This document shows positions 12,080-22,901 of a stretch of DNA of 64,000 nucleotides, piece after piece. The DNA is from Nereocystis luetkeana. Its lineage: Eukaryota > Sar > Phaeophyceae > Laminariales > Laminariaceae. The DNA lies in contig JARUPZ010000026.1 of NCBI GenBank assembly GCA_031213475.1, positions 1,566,501-1,630,500 on the forward strand, in the 5' to 3' direction. Both the position numbers and the translations under genes were made by a program. Position 1 is the first letter of the stretch; the number at the start of each line of letters is the position of its first letter. The notes under the pieces were generated by a model. It worked only from the letters and a program-made list of their open reading frames with translations, was not told where the DNA came from and searched no databases.

Positions 12080-13032
12080 CTGGAGGTCTGTCTCTGGTGG
12101 AGTGATTTTGTGCGCGGATGTCTGTTCATCGTTTTCCTCTACTGGATGTAGATATCTAAGGCATGTGTTTAACGGAGAGTATGAGGTGAACACGTACGGT
12201 CGGCAGAGCAGCATGCCGATTTTCTCATCAAACCGTTGCCCGCTTAGATGTTACGTTTTGGGCTTGACTTTATGATGAATATGTGGTGATTACTTTCGTT
12301 TATTTCTTGGTTTCGGATAGTTTGGGGTATTGGGTAAGGAGAACGGAGAAGATTGATTTTTAGGGAATTGGAGAAAGCATTGAGATGTACTCATCATGCG
12401 TTGGGTAATAATGTTAATACGCCAATAGGGTATGCCGATGGTCTTGATGAATCGTGCCGTACCCGTTGGCTATTGATTGAGTATGCACAACATACAGGGG
12501 ACCCAAAATGACTATCAATAGTATCCATAGTACTTTGATATTTAGATGCAGTACGTAGTTGGCTTTTGCATACTCCCGGACTGAGCACCTACTAATAGCA
12601 GGGGGGCAATTATAGTTCGATTTGAGATGTCCTACATCAGAGACGTTCTGTTGGTCTGCCCTTCCAGAGTACAAAACAGGGGGGCCGATGCTATCGGGCG
12701 GTACGATATCTATATGAAGACGGTGTTATTGATTTTGTTTGAAGGTTTTACCAACATACTTACGTTGGTTGGATTTTTTCCCTTCTCATAGTTATTGTCT
12801 TGGTATATTTTAGGAGGTCTCTACTGGAATCGAGATTGATTGAGAGATTTGGTATCGGGATTGCCGTTTTAATTTTACATTGTTGGCGATTCTAAAGGGG
12901 TGATTCTGGGATTGATTGCCGTTTTACCTTGGCAACGATGAAGGATGGAATTTGGGGCTGCCGTTTAACCTGGCAATTAATTGGTGATAACATATTCGAG
13001 ACCTAGGGTATCGAGCACCGAATCGGAAGGGT
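12080..13032. other. Decayed DNA between copia-like fragments
   Basis: At 12855-12985 short degenerate repeats of TTGCCGTTTTA and TTGGCAA/CTGGCAA blocks occur in near-tandem. I find no coding sequence. Confidence 0.35.
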
Positions 13033-13260
13033 CATTTGTGGTATGCGGTGGCTTGATACAGGCCTGCGGGTAATTAATGGAGGTTTCATATATTATTGTG
13101 GGGTTCCGTATTATATATCGGGGCATTATTTAGTATGCCTCGTGGATGGAGGGATGGGGCTGTTCCTCCGGGAGCAGTCGCTGGTGTTAATGATACGGCC
13201 GAGGCTTTGATGATAATGGTACTGCCTGTCTATATATACATGTGAGTTGTGCAGCCGGTG
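13033..13260 (+). mobile_element. Second copia-like 5' leader/gag start fragment
   Basis: The first ~70 bp repeat 11582-11644 almost exactly: TGTGGTATGYGGTGGCTTGA and TTTCATATATTATTGTGGG are shared. TGGTAT in this position resembles a primer-binding site next to an LTR end. A possible short reading frame beginning MPRGWRDGAVPPG follows (from about 13135). Identification as a retrotransposon leader is inferred from the neighbouring gag-like fragment. Confidence 0.35.
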
Positions 13261-13937
13261 ACAATCTTGGTGCGGCTTACCTGCTGTGTGTGGTTTATGT
13301 GGTGGGGTCTCTAACAGAACGGTATTGATCCAACCTGGTGTGTGTTGTGTTTGGCTTAAATATTGGAAAACTACTTTTTTTTTTGCTCTTCCTCAACGAT
13401 CATGGTGTAGACCACGCCTGTATCAGGTGCACGCGTCCGACAGCTCCTGTGATCAAACACGCTTGTTGAACTGAAAAAGATTGTGCCTTTTCTTGTCTCC
13501 ATTCTGAAACCGGCTTTTTCTATCCTTGTTTCCCACTGCATAAGAAGTGGCCTCAGGGCGGATATTTTCTTGTTTTGTCCGTGCGCGGATGTTCATCAAT
13601 TCCCCCGATCCACTGGAAGGAAAATGTCTTATCTAATGTTTTGTTTCATTTTTCGATATTATTGTGCGTTGAAATCAAACGGGTCTCCAAACGAAAAGGT
13701 TCCTCTCATTCTCGACTCCAAGCCGGGTCGAGCGAGAACTTCGGTTATCTTTGTACGTAGATTATCATGGAAACAGCGGCAAACACCATAACATATGTTT
13801 CTGGCAGGATCACTATGTGACACTTAAACGTAAGAGCCGCATCACCACACGATGATTTGACACCGTGCCATCATATTATGTCACATTATGCCAACACAAG
13901 CACACCGAACCCTTCGAAACAATGACTATTTAATAAA
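13261..13937. other. No recognised feature
   Basis: Overlapping short ORFs without motifs; nothing called. Confidence 0.3.
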
Positions 13938-14062
13938 GGTTTGAAGAGAAACCGACCGAGAAACCGACGGAAATATTTTTGGTTGGAGTTTTGGCTGTGT
14001 CCGGTTTAAACCGACCGAAACGGACCGACTTCTTGGGGAGAAACCGAAAAACCGACCGATCC
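13938..14062. repeat. AAACCGACCGA minisatellite
   Basis: Variants of AAACCGACCGA (GAAACCGACCGA, AAACCGACGGA, AAACGGACCGA, AAACCGAAAAACCGACCGA) recur at least six times within 125 bp, separated by short spacers. Confidence 0.75.
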
Positions 14063-14204
14063 ACTTTTTTTCACTTACTTCCGGTTCATAACACTGATGA
14101 TAACTGAAGCACAGCTACACATCAGACAATTCAATGTGGGGTCCGCGCATCAGGTACATGCGGTACACTCTCCGCGTCTCGACAGAAACCGAGAAGACGA
14201 CATA

Positions 14205-14700
14205 CTATCCAAAATAAATAGATAGGACGAAAAAAACAAATAATTCGACGTCGAAAAGCCTAAAAAAAATCAGAATAGAAAAATCAAACATAAAAAAAGG
14301 AAGAGAGATAAAAAACTTGAAACCAAAAAGAAAGCGGAAAAGCAAGAATGGGAATACAAAAAGAAATACGAAATTTTCGCAGATTTCAGGCTCACGCACT
14401 ACTAACTACTTGAGGGGCAAAAACAAACAGAATCAGGGTACCAGGTATGAGAGTAAAGAGACAAAAATACGTACCCCTCTGCTAGGAAAAACACCAGGGG
14501 AAGCAAAAATGAACCGAAAAGAAAAAAGAGGAAGGAGACGAGCAAAGAAAAAAAAACGAGAAAGACACAAACTTTTCGCGTAAAAAAAGAGAAACGGAAT
14601 ATATATACGAACAGAGACAGAAACAGGGGCAAACGGGGACGAAAGGAAGAGCGGGGGGGGGGGGGGATAAAGCAAAATGAGGGGGGGGGAAATACATATA
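14205..14700. repeat. Purine-rich strand-biased tract with poly-G runs
   Basis: The plus strand is almost all A and G for about 500 bp, ending in two G runs at about 14652-14666 and 14681-14689. The Lys/Arg-rich ORF on plus and Phe/Leu/Ser-rich ORFs on minus are products of this bias. A TACCAGGTA site lies at 14439-14447. Confidence 0.8.
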
Positions 14701-15339
14701 TATGGGTTGCTTACAGCAGTCGCCCAAGTAAGTGTCTGATGATTTTGGATTGCCTGCTTTGTGTCATCCATGAACCCGCAATTCATCTAGGGAATTCTCG
14801 GAGAAAGTTTTGTGTATCAAGCTAGAATTTTTTTTTTTCGCTTATGGGACCACAAACCAGAAAGCAGAGTTGGAATTCCCCTTTAAATTATGGTGTTGAA
14901 ACCCACGTAAAAGAAGGTAATAAATAGTTGTTGTGCTTCAGCAGGAAAAGGTTACGCTTCCAACACACACCACCAGGTCCTACCACCGTCGATGATTCTC
15001 CGTCTTACAGGGCTCGAGATGACGTCAAAGCTCGAGGTCGTATGCTCCACTGCTCCAAGAGTGCTCGCTACCAAGGTTGAGGGTCGTTGATGCTGTGTCG
15101 CCGGAGTTATCGCCCGGGACGTGATAACCTTACCCATTTATGGCCGCTGATTTTCAGACAAAACTGGGTCCCATTTCCGTCTGAAAAAAAGACCGGCCAG
15201 ATATATATATGTGTTATGCTCTCCCGTCTCTAGAAAAACATCTGGCCACACAGTATCAACGACCCTCGAACTTGCTACTGTAACAATCACTCTCGCAGTT
15301 GTAGAGCATACGACCTCAGAGGTTTGAAATCATCTCGGG
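14701..15339. other. No recognised feature
   Basis: Mixed sequence with short ORFs. The block AACGACCCTCGAACTTG (15259) mirrors AAGGTTGAGGGTCGTTGATG (15073-15091) on the other strand, a loose inverted repeat about 170 bp apart. Confidence 0.3.
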
Positions 15340-15970
15340 TATTCACGCGAGGCGGGCGACGGGGATGGTTGTGGCAGAGAGTGATAAAAGCTTTACCCGG
15401 ACCGAATGGGTGGCGAGGTGGTCGCGAGAGGGGCGGGCGGCGTACGAGGCTGAGAGAGAAACTCTTCCGTGCGATTTTTTTCTTTTCTTCTTTTCAACTG
15501 GGTGTAAGGTGTTCCAATCAGGCAGAACATTATAGCAAGAGAGGGGATGGGGATTTTTTTCTCTTTCCGATTTTTCCGTTTCATTTCCATTGCTTTTGCT
15601 GCTGTGCCGTGCTGCTGTGCTTTCGCGTTCTTGGTACATACGAGTACAGAAATACCTGGTGGAGCATATCAAAACAAGAAAATAAATAGAGCAGTAGTAC
15701 CCTACCTGGGGTATGTACGTACGTACGACATCCGCGACGCGAATCGTATTATGTGGCGTCCGAGCTGACGTCGGAGATGTTTTTTCCTGAAGTATGGCGG
15801 CGAGACTCTTGGCATTATCAAGTCACCGGCTTGCAATTACGATCCTTCAAAAAACTAAATTCAATCGTAGACCTCTGTTCGCTTCGCTTTATTTGATGTA
15901 CTTTTTTCCTTTCTGAGCAAGCGAAGCGGGCGGCGTAGGCCGCCCGCGGAGCGAAGCGCCTTGTATGTTC
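15340..15970. repeat. Dispersed repeat, copy 1 (partner at 52447)
   Basis: Several long blocks match 52447-52982 in the same order: CTTTACCCSGACCGAATSG, GTGGTCGCGAGAGGGGCGGG, CCCTACCTGGGGTATGTACG with following TACG repeats, and near the end GGCGTAGGCCGCCCGCGGAG and CGCCTTGTATGT. The interior is pyrimidine-rich. No protein is evident. The end has a palindromic GCGGGCGGCGTAGGCCGCCCGC core that could form a strong hairpin. Likely a transposon remnant or terminal region of unknown class. Confidence 0.75.
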
Positions 15971-15976
15971 ATAATA

Positions 15977-16112
15977 TATATCGTGCGTAAATTAACACAC
16001 AACTCTTCGGCAACAATAATTGAGACATTAAAACACCATCTCTTCTTTTGCTCCCGCGCCCCATGGCAAGGTCGAGCGGCGCCACACCCGGTGCACGAGT
16101 TGTCCCCTCACG
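15977..16112. repeat. Dispersed ~125-bp repeat, copy 1 (partner at 20030)
   Basis: CTCTTCGGCAACAATAA, ACACCATCTCTTCTTTTGCT and GGTGCACGAGTTGTCCCCT all recur at 20030-20155 in the same order. Both copies lie just upstream of possible coding fragments. Confidence 0.8.
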
Positions 16113-16119
16113 CTAGCAT

Positions 16120-17090
16120 TGACAATATGTCAGGATGGCTCATGCCAAAGGGTGAGCGCTTGGTATGGGCTGCGACTGAACTCCGTGCTGAGGGAGACCC
16201 GGTGAGAGGTCGTTAAAATGGGTTTCGAGGTGTTTCCTGGCGCAGAAAATATTTCTTGGATAAAAGCCATACCCGCGAAGAAAAAATGGTGCGATGGGCT
16301 GACCGACGTGGAAATGGCCACCCTCGGGACAGGGTATTGGACTCCCGAAGAATGGCACGAGCTCGAGGCTATAATAGTTGAACACGAACAACAGCAGCAG
16401 CAGCAGCAGCAGCAGCCGCAGCAGCAGCTGCAGCTGCGTTTGGACCCGTACCAGCAGCACCAGCCCAGCACCAGCAAAAAAAGCAGTACAGCGACCTTTA
16501 GTACTCGCCAGATTACTACCCGCAGCAGTACCAGCAGCACCAGTACCACCAGCAACAGCAGAACAACAGTGACCACTACTACTACCCTCAAGATCGCTTC
16601 CAGCAGGAGCAGCAGCAGCAGGAGCAGCAGCAACAATATGTAATTAAGCGAGACCCGCCGGACGCAAGTTGCTGACAACAAGTAGAAGTCAGAGCAGATG
16701 GGAGAGGAGCACCAACCCAGGAGAGCTACACGCCACCATCAAGCGCAACATTCTTGATCGCGATCTCGTCGAGCGAAAAATTGGGCGCAGGGTATGCAAT
16801 GGATTGTTTATCATCATTCCCGAAGCTGACGTCAAGCGATTGACGATTACGTCATGAAGGCGATACGTGCAGCTAGAGAAGAAGATCGCGCAGCGGCAAG
16901 GAAGCATGCGACCGCAACCACAAAGGAGGAGGAAGAGGGCACGAAGGGGGGTGAGCAAGCCCAGAGCGAGGAGCCCAGAAGCAGAAAGAACCCATCCCAA
17001 GCCAACTCACAGCGGGTAGGTCCCGACAGCATCCCTCCCGCACCACGCTACGTCTACCACATCGGCAGGCACGTTTCACGTCAGCGATAC
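16120..17090 (+). pseudogene. Broken Gln/Tyr-rich protein-coding region
   Basis: Codon-like signal runs along the plus strand but changes frame. Frame 3 at 16130-16216 gives SGWLMPKGERLVWAATELRA. A frame from 16218 gives LTDVEMATLGTGYWTPEEWH followed by a CAG run encoding about nine Gln, then LDPYQQHQP. From about 16470 a different frame becomes Gln/Tyr-rich (PQQYQQHQYHQQQQ, YYYPQDRFQQEQQQQ) and ends at a TGA at 16673, with an in-frame TAG near 16498. Further on, RDLVERKIGRRVCNGLFIII and then MKAIRAAREEDRAAARKHA read in two frames that join by a small shift near 16840. I do not recognise the protein. Either several short introns are present or this is a frameshifted pseudogene; I favour the latter. 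Confidence 0.35.
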
Positions 17091-17198
17091 TAGTAGCCCC
17101 GTAAGGCCACCTGTTGTTTATGGTTGTTTCAAGCCAGTAGAGGAGGAGTGCAGGCAGGAAGAAAGGTTGCAGCTGAGCAATGGGGACTTTAGTGGGAC

Positions 17199-17639
17199 GT
17201 GAGGAGGAGCTGGGACATACACGAGGAAAAGCTGGTTGGGGGTGAGAAGCATGGACAGGAGGCGATGGAGGAACACACCCAGCCGCAGCAGCAGCGACGG
17301 CTTGAGGAGGAGCCACCAGCTTCGACTACCCCCGCGCCAAGGACGCCCCCATTTCCCGGGTCAACGGTGAGCAAGGTCCCTGACTTCGGACTGATGGAGG
17401 AACACACCCAGCCGCAGCAGCAGCAACGACGTCAGGAGGAGCCACCAGCTTCGACCTCTCCCGCGCCATGGCCGCTCCCATTGCCCGATGAGGTCAAGGA
17501 CGAGCACGGTGTGAGCAGATTTTGTTTTTTCAGCAGCTTCGTGGACTGGGGGACGGAGCCAGGACGTCGGTATCTTACGTGGCCGAGGAGGACGCGGGTA
17601 CGCGAGAAGGACCAGGTAACCTCGTACAAGATAGAGTAA
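17199..17639 (+). CDS. Candidate exon with 43-residue tandem repeat, unknown
   Basis: This 146-codon frame contains MEEHTQPQQQ followed by a Glu/Arg and PPAST-PAP stretch twice, at 17265 and 17394, an in-frame duplication of 129 bp (43 codons). It is Gln, Glu and Pro rich. AACG|GTGAGC at about 17367 is a good donor and TTTTGTTTTTTCAG near 17522-17535 a good acceptor, so part may be intronic; the apparent stop at 17637 overlaps a possible GTAAGG donor. It may continue the locus at 16.1-17.1 kb. Function unknown. Confidence 0.3.
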   Translation: MRRSWDIHEEKLVGGEKHGQEAMEEHTQPQQQRRLEEEPPASTTPAPRTPPFPGSTVSKVPDFGLMEEHTQPQQQQRRQEEPPASTSPAPWPLPLPDEVKDEHGVSRFCFFSSFVDWGTEPGRRYLTWPRRTRVREKDQVTSYKIE

Positions 17640-17640
17640 G

Positions 17641-18071
17641 GCATGCATTATTATTCATTTTTTTCTCTGATCTGATATTTATGTTGGGGTATTTGACGGT
17701 ACAGTACTATCAATAGGAGCAACTCCAGTCATTCTTAGTTTAATTACGTACTACTGGTAGACTCGATTGTACCACGTACAAGTTGTTCTGCCTGGCAGGC
17801 TGGATGTAGAGACTTTTTTATGTTGTTGGTTGGTGATGACTAATGGATAAGAAATTGATCGTGAATTTCAAGCATCACGGTTACGTACCTAGCTAAAAAT
17901 GGTACTACGCGTACCTTGATTATTTGATTATTTAGTTGTTTTTTTTCTCCAGGAAATAATGTTGTGGCAAATGGATGATCATGAATTATTGGCATCTCTG
18001 TTTGCGTGAACATCAACCAATTATTGTTATGCGTTTTTTGGTACTCAATCCACCAATCAATGGATGTACTC
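17641..18071. other. AT-richer spacer, nothing recognised
   Basis: No coding signal. Confidence 0.3.
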
Positions 18072-18340
18072 CTGACTAAATTTGCAAAATAAAAAAATAA
18101 AAAAAGGATTCAATTGTTGAGAGCGCCTTGCAGCGTGGGTAGGCACAATTCGATGCGAGTCGACGAGGGAAGAAAAGGCTGAAATCTTCTCTCGATTAAA
18201 ATGAAGGCACGTACCGTAGCGGGAAGGGGGGACAAGAGCCTGCTATGTGACCCCGGGTCTGAGTTATGAGTGGGAAGGAGAGAGAGAAGAAGATGTGCGA
18301 AGAAAATGCAAGGGATAGCAAAAAATAAAAAATAAAATGT
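18072..18340 (+). mobile_element. SINE body copy lacking the tRNA head
   Basis: From TTTGCAAAAT through the A-rich AAAAATAAAA tail this matches 38229-38503 at about 95 percent by eye. Shared blocks include CAATTGTTGAGAGCGCCTTG and GAAGGCACGTACCGTAGCGG. The tRNA-like head present at 38158 is missing, so the copy is 5' truncated as expected for retroposition. Confidence 0.8.
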
Positions 18341-18905
18341 GTTACACGTGCCGACGTATCCACTATCTCTGGATGAAATGCGTGTTGATTTTTCCAGTGG
18401 AAATTCCGTACGACGCACCTTTGGTATAGTTTTCATTTTTGTAAACTGTTTGTTGAGTGGGTATAAACTGTAAGCAAGAGGTTGCACGCTGATGCCGAGT
18501 AGGGAGGAAGGACAGCAGCGGTATATATACCACGACGTATAGGACAGAAATATATTTCATACTTTTTTAGCAGTAGCATGATATAGTCGAAAATCACCAG
18601 ATATGTTGCTATTGTTAAACTGGGCCATCAAAAACAAGTGTATGGTGCTCTCACTTGTCCCTACGGTATCTGCCCCATTTTTTCGTTGAGTTCAACCCTT
18701 CGGGAGCGACAGTGCTATCATTCAGTTGGACAAGAAGACCTCAGCCGCAATCGGAGATCAGATTGGAGGACGAAGGTCGCGGCGAAGAAGGCATCCGTCC
18801 TAGATTGGTTACAAGATGATGCATGCGTGTACGTGCGTACGTGCTTGGAGTCGAGACCCATTAAATTGTTTTTATTTTGCATGCGTAGCATCGTAACTGG
18901 AATTT
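18341..18905. other. No recognised feature
   Basis: Short ORFs only. Confidence 0.3.
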
Positions 18906-18908
18906 ATA

Positions 18909-18960
18909 ACCCCCCCCCCCCCCCCCCGCGCCCCCGCGCGCGCGTGCGTGTGTGCGCGGG
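18909..18960. repeat. Poly-C / (CG)n / (GT)n low complexity
   Basis: A run of about 18 C is followed by CG, GCGT and GTGTGCGC alternation. Confidence 0.9.
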
Positions 18961-20029
18961 CATGCAACAATAGGTTTGTTTGCTTGGATTTATTCCATTT
19001 GGTCGGGAAGTTGGAAAATGTTTGGTTTTTCTGTGTGCTCACTGGGTCATGTTCGATGGGCAACCCCTCCCCCTGCCCGCCACCTACCAGTTAGTTGGCG
19101 GATGAATACGGGATACATTATTGATGTTACGGCCTAAGGTACGGCCAAGCACGTTGGGAGGAGCTATTATTGTAGACTATGGTACTACTTTTCGTGCACG
19201 TACCTATGGGTTGTTTATTACTCTAAAATTGTAGTTGTAGTGGTGTGCAAAATGTAGTTGTAGTGGCTGGTTCGTATGGAAAACGTAGCCTTGGTAAGCT
19301 ATACCGTCCAGATATTCTGGTGGTATTCTACTGAATTTTATTCGAGAGGTAGGATGGTTTGGGATTTTATTGAGTACACCGGCTTCGACGAGTAATATGT
19401 TTAATATCTCATGGGTTTCTTGGAATCCGAAGGGCGGTGTACACAGTCGAGAGGCGGTTGTGCGTGTGTAGTAGTTTTTGAACTGTAACTGATGAAAGTT
19501 TGAATATCGCGGGCCGAGGCCTGTAGTTACGGCAATTCAGTGTTTGAGAGATTGTTGAAACTTGTGCATGAACAGTATGGTTTGGAAATTTGCACTGAAT
19601 TTGAGTTTTGTTGGATTCTGGATAAGTTTGGCGATTTCTAGGCAGGCAGGCAGTGTTTGATGGTTTTTAGGAATTTCTGTGTTTGAATTGATGGAACTAT
19701 ACTAGTTGTGCCAAGACGACAGCTCCTACGTGTTGGATAGTTGTAGACCTTGGACGGTAGTACGGCATTGACACTATGATCAAGACAGTGTGTCCGCGAA
19801 TAGGGAGGCTGTAAGACATATCAGTTGTTCACAGTCTCGCAAATGTCTGATGTATTCTGATTGGTTATTTGGCGTGACTCATGTAGCTGCAAATTAATTG
19901 TGCATCGGGCGTATGCGGTGGGTTTTTGTGCTTTCCCGAATGAGTTGCATAAATATATATTTGGATGATTTTCTAGGGTCACGGGGAACAGGGATGAGAG
20001 GCCCCCTAGACCTCAGTATATGTTTTTAT
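18961..20029. other. No recognised feature over 1 kb
   Basis: I see no ORF above background length and no repeat. Confidence 0.3.
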
Positions 20030-20155
20030 CGTCCGTGCATTAACACAATTCTTCGGCAACAATAAATGAAACTTTAAAACACCATCTCTTCTTTTGCTCT
20101 CGCGCCTCATGGCAAGGCCGAGCGGCGCCACACCCGGTGCACGAGTTGTCCCCTG
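20030..20155. repeat. Dispersed ~125-bp repeat, copy 2
   Basis: Matches 15977-16112 (see that entry). It is followed by two overlapping TACCAGGTA palindromes at 20186 and 20193. Confidence 0.8.
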
Positions 20156-20418
20156 AAGGCGTATAAACGCAATTTTGACCGTTCATACCAGGTACCAGGT
20201 ATCTCTCAAATATCGGAGCACGAGTTGCGGGTACTCTTACACGTACCGTACTCATTCGTGCGTTTTTGTCGGTAGCTTGCGAGTACTCGTACAAAATTTA
20301 ATGTATTGTATAGTTCTTCGACTTCTGATCCAACTACTGCTCTTCTTGTAGCGCTCCACATACATGTTGATTGCGCCTTCTATCGTCTTACATCATCCAG
20401 GCCACGTTGCAGAGGTGG

Positions 20419-20612
20419 TGATATCCTCACCATTACTGTCGATGCTCCAACGGGTTGTACCTGCAGGCTACTCAATCTCTAAGATGTTGACCAGCTTAAG
20501 GACAGTATCGCCAACGCTGTCGTCAACTACGTCAACGTAGGCCGTGTCAAGACTGTTGCCCACCACGGCGCGATGTCCAATCAGCATGCCTTCTTTGACA
20601 TTTGAAGGGGGC
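20419..20612 (+). CDS. Candidate coding fragment upstream of helicase remnant
   Basis: The plus strand reads GDILTITVDAPTG, then meets TAA, then continues in the same frame as DVDQLKDSIANAVVNYVNVG and AHHGAMSNQHAFFDI before TGA. Codon choice looks gene-like, but the internal stop means either an intron or a pseudogene. No family recognised. Confidence 0.25.
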
Positions 20613-20674
20613 ATGGGTTCGTACTCTAGGGTTCGAGTTTAAAACGGATACAACACCCCGACATACTTTTCAGG

Positions 20675-20850
20675 GTTCGACGTGCAGCCTCAGCGTGCCT
20701 TCGAGGACCATCAGGTTGCCTTCGGAGCCTCTTCGGAGGAAACCAAGACGGTGCACGCGCTGGCGTTTGTTAAGCTAAACGGCGCCAAGCTCAAACGGGA
20801 CTTACTCCGTCAAAATATAGTCATGGAGTACGCCGACCTACCGAAAGTAA
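20675..20850 (+). CDS. Candidate exon upstream of helicase remnant
   Basis: After a TTTTCAG acceptor-like site the frame reads FDVQPQRAFEDHQVAFGASS, KTVHALAFVKLNGAKLKRDL and ends near EYADLPK, where similarity to real-codon usage fades. It lies just before the PIF1-like fragments and could belong to the same dead element. Family not recognised. Confidence 0.3.
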
Positions 20851-20982
20851 TATTTATTGTAGTGGTGCGACGACCTCTGGAATTACTGGTGGTTCGACGA
20901 TGTCTCCAGGTAAAAATACGCACAAACAACAGGAACTCGACACGGCAGATGCAACCTCTAACTACGTACCTGGTACTCCGTC

Positions 20983-21725
20983 ATGCTGCTGGTATTGGCT
21001 CTAGTCCACCTTCGTTCACATTCCGTCTACTATCAGGTCGTCTTATCCGAGAACGTGGACCATGGACGAGAAATCGCAAACTCTACTCACGGGATGGTCC
21101 GGGGCTGGGGAGTCACCGACGCATTCTTGGATGCGCCAAGAGACGAAAACGAGTTCGCGTCCAGACGACCTGCGTGGGTTATCAGAGCACCTACCACTGG
21201 AAAGGGAAAAGGGACCATAGCAAAGGATAAAACATTTTAGAGTTAAACGTGTGTATGCCTTCAAGTTGTGGTCGTGCCGTAAGTGGGGCTTATACAGTAA
21301 CTCAATGGCCGATCATGGTAGCAACATGCATTACGGTGCACAGAGTTGACGGCGTAAGGTTCGAACGAGTAACCCTTTGGATACGGCGTAGAGGGTTCTT
21401 TGCGCAGGGACAGGGGTACACCACTGTTTCGAGAGCGCACAGTGTAAAGCGGCTGTTCCTCGCACTCCCAGATAATGTCGTGTGGAATAGAGAGGAAGAG
21501 AAAACATTGCTCAAGGACGCGTTCCAGCCACCGCCAGATGCCACCAAGGCTCTGGACCACATGCGAGACAGATCCCCGGCGGCCGTCGAAGTAGACACGG
21601 GTCGAAGAGTTGTACAGTATGTCACGTTGCGGAATTCAAGCGGGCCCTACTTGAGTCCTGCTCTCTGGACTGGAGTATGGGCAACTATTGCACAACCACG
21701 GGGCACGTACGCGCTTAACTCATAA
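20983..21725 (+). pseudogene. PIF1-like helicase C-terminal remnant
   Basis: Two plus-strand frames together resemble the C-terminal third of PIF1-family (SF1B) helicases. The first (20983-21240) has QVVLSENVDHGREIANSTHG, like the conserved NxD...G.ANGxxG block. The second (21249-21725) has ATCITVHRVDGVRFERVTLW, matching motif V (usually hTVHKSQG) and FFAQGQGYTTVSRAHSVKRL, matching motif VI (usually GQ.YVALSR). The normal S-Q of motif V is replaced by V-D, and a frameshift separates the two parts, so it is inactive. PIF1 helicases occur as host genes, in large DNA viruses and in Helitron transposons; the repeats around favour a transposon remnant, but no Rep domain is visible. Confidence 0.6.
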
Positions 21726-21843
21726 AGAAACGATGGAACGTCAAAGTCTCCGTGAACTGACAATTATCGAGATTCCCGCGTTCCCGTCATCACAAACAAC
21801 CGAACGTGCTCGCAGCGCATTCGCCAAGGCCCTGCCCCTAAAT

Positions 21844-22108
21844 TACGACTCCCGAAGACCAATTTCACGCGTGAAGCGAGCCACCAAAACGCTATGACTA
21901 CGCTCACACCAACACACGAATCCCGAAGATCATTTTCTCGTTAACGCGAGCCACCATGTGACTCCGCCCCCACTTACACACGACTCCCGAAAACCTCCTT
22001 CTCGCCAAAGCGGGACACCAAAACACGGCGATTTCGCTCCCATCGACACACGTCTCCCGGAAACCCTCTTCTCGCCAAAGCGAGCCACCAAAACACTGTG
22101 ACATGACA
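21844..22108. repeat. Tandem repeat, four ~65-70-bp units
   Basis: Each unit has a TCCCGAARACC-type block and a TTCTCGCCAAAGCGAGCCAC-type block followed by CAAAACACTGTGAC or variants. It directly follows the helicase remnant. Confidence 0.85.
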
Positions 22109-22677
22109 CTTCCAATTCACCCTTCTCCGGTCAATGCATTGTTTTGTTCACCGTCATTCGCGGTTGATGTGTGCCCCAAAATAGACTGGACATGAAGGAC
22201 ATGGTATGTGGCATGCCCCGAGGATTGTGATGGATCAATTCATCCTGAAGCGCACGCATTTATCTACTCTTTTGTGTTGGTCTAGATTGGACACAGAATC
22301 ATGCGACCTAGCTAACAACCATTCATGTATGTATGTGAAGAATCCTTCAGAATGTCGTTGACTTGCTCTTTTTGCGGAAGGCTAAAGCTGCGTGTGGCTC
22401 CCCTAGGAGAGGTATTGTGAGTCATCTAAGGAAGCTAAAGGCAAACCTACAACTTTCCAGACGTGAAAAATTGTGTTGACTTGTGTTTCTCGACATTATT
22501 TCAAAAACCCGAAGCCTCGCGACCTACACAATAAGCATCACCTTGCAAAGTGTTAAAATATCCCGATACCTCATCTACAAGCATCTACAGGCGGAAAGCT
22601 GCACTGCTGCATCGACGATTGTTGCCCACAGCAGGACTTTATATGGTGTTCTACGATAGAGGTTCGCCCTAATTTTT
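22109..22677. other. No recognised feature
   Basis: Short ORFs only. Confidence 0.3.
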
Positions 22678-22901
22678 CTGAGGCTCCTCATATAAGGAGC
22701 TCCATACCTCTTCCGAAAACTGACTTCAGCATAAATAAATCAAAAATGCATCGCGGCAAATAATCCCATGGCGCGAGTCTACACAACGTTTTTTTTTCGA
22801 AATAAATATTGGCATTCCGACGAATTGGGTTCAAGGAACCCCGTCTTTCAGAAACAAAATAACGGAAATGTGCTACCTCTATCGTAGAACGGGTCGTCTA
22901 A
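22678..22901. repeat. Dispersed ~220-bp repeat R, copy 1
   Basis: Begins CTGAGGCTCCTCATATAAGG with an internal inverted GGCTCCT...AGGAGCTCC, then has GACTTCAGCA, AATAATCCCATGG and a TCGTAGAAYG end. Copies occur at 28115-28331 (in intron 1 of membrane-protein copy B) and, more diverged, at 29174-29400. Confidence 0.75.

Noticed and set aside
14433..14786. Minus-strand Phe/Leu/Pro-rich ORFs that look like membrane proteins
   Set aside because: They result from the purine-only plus strand and the poly-G runs.
16130..16681. 183-codon minus-strand ORF with long Leu runs
   Set aside because: It is the reverse reading of the CAG/CCA triplet tract; Leu, Val and Cys runs come from the repeat.
21844..22108. 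CRISPR-like array
   Set aside because: Four units of 65-70 bp have no conserved repeat/unique spacer division, and the DNA is eukaryotic.
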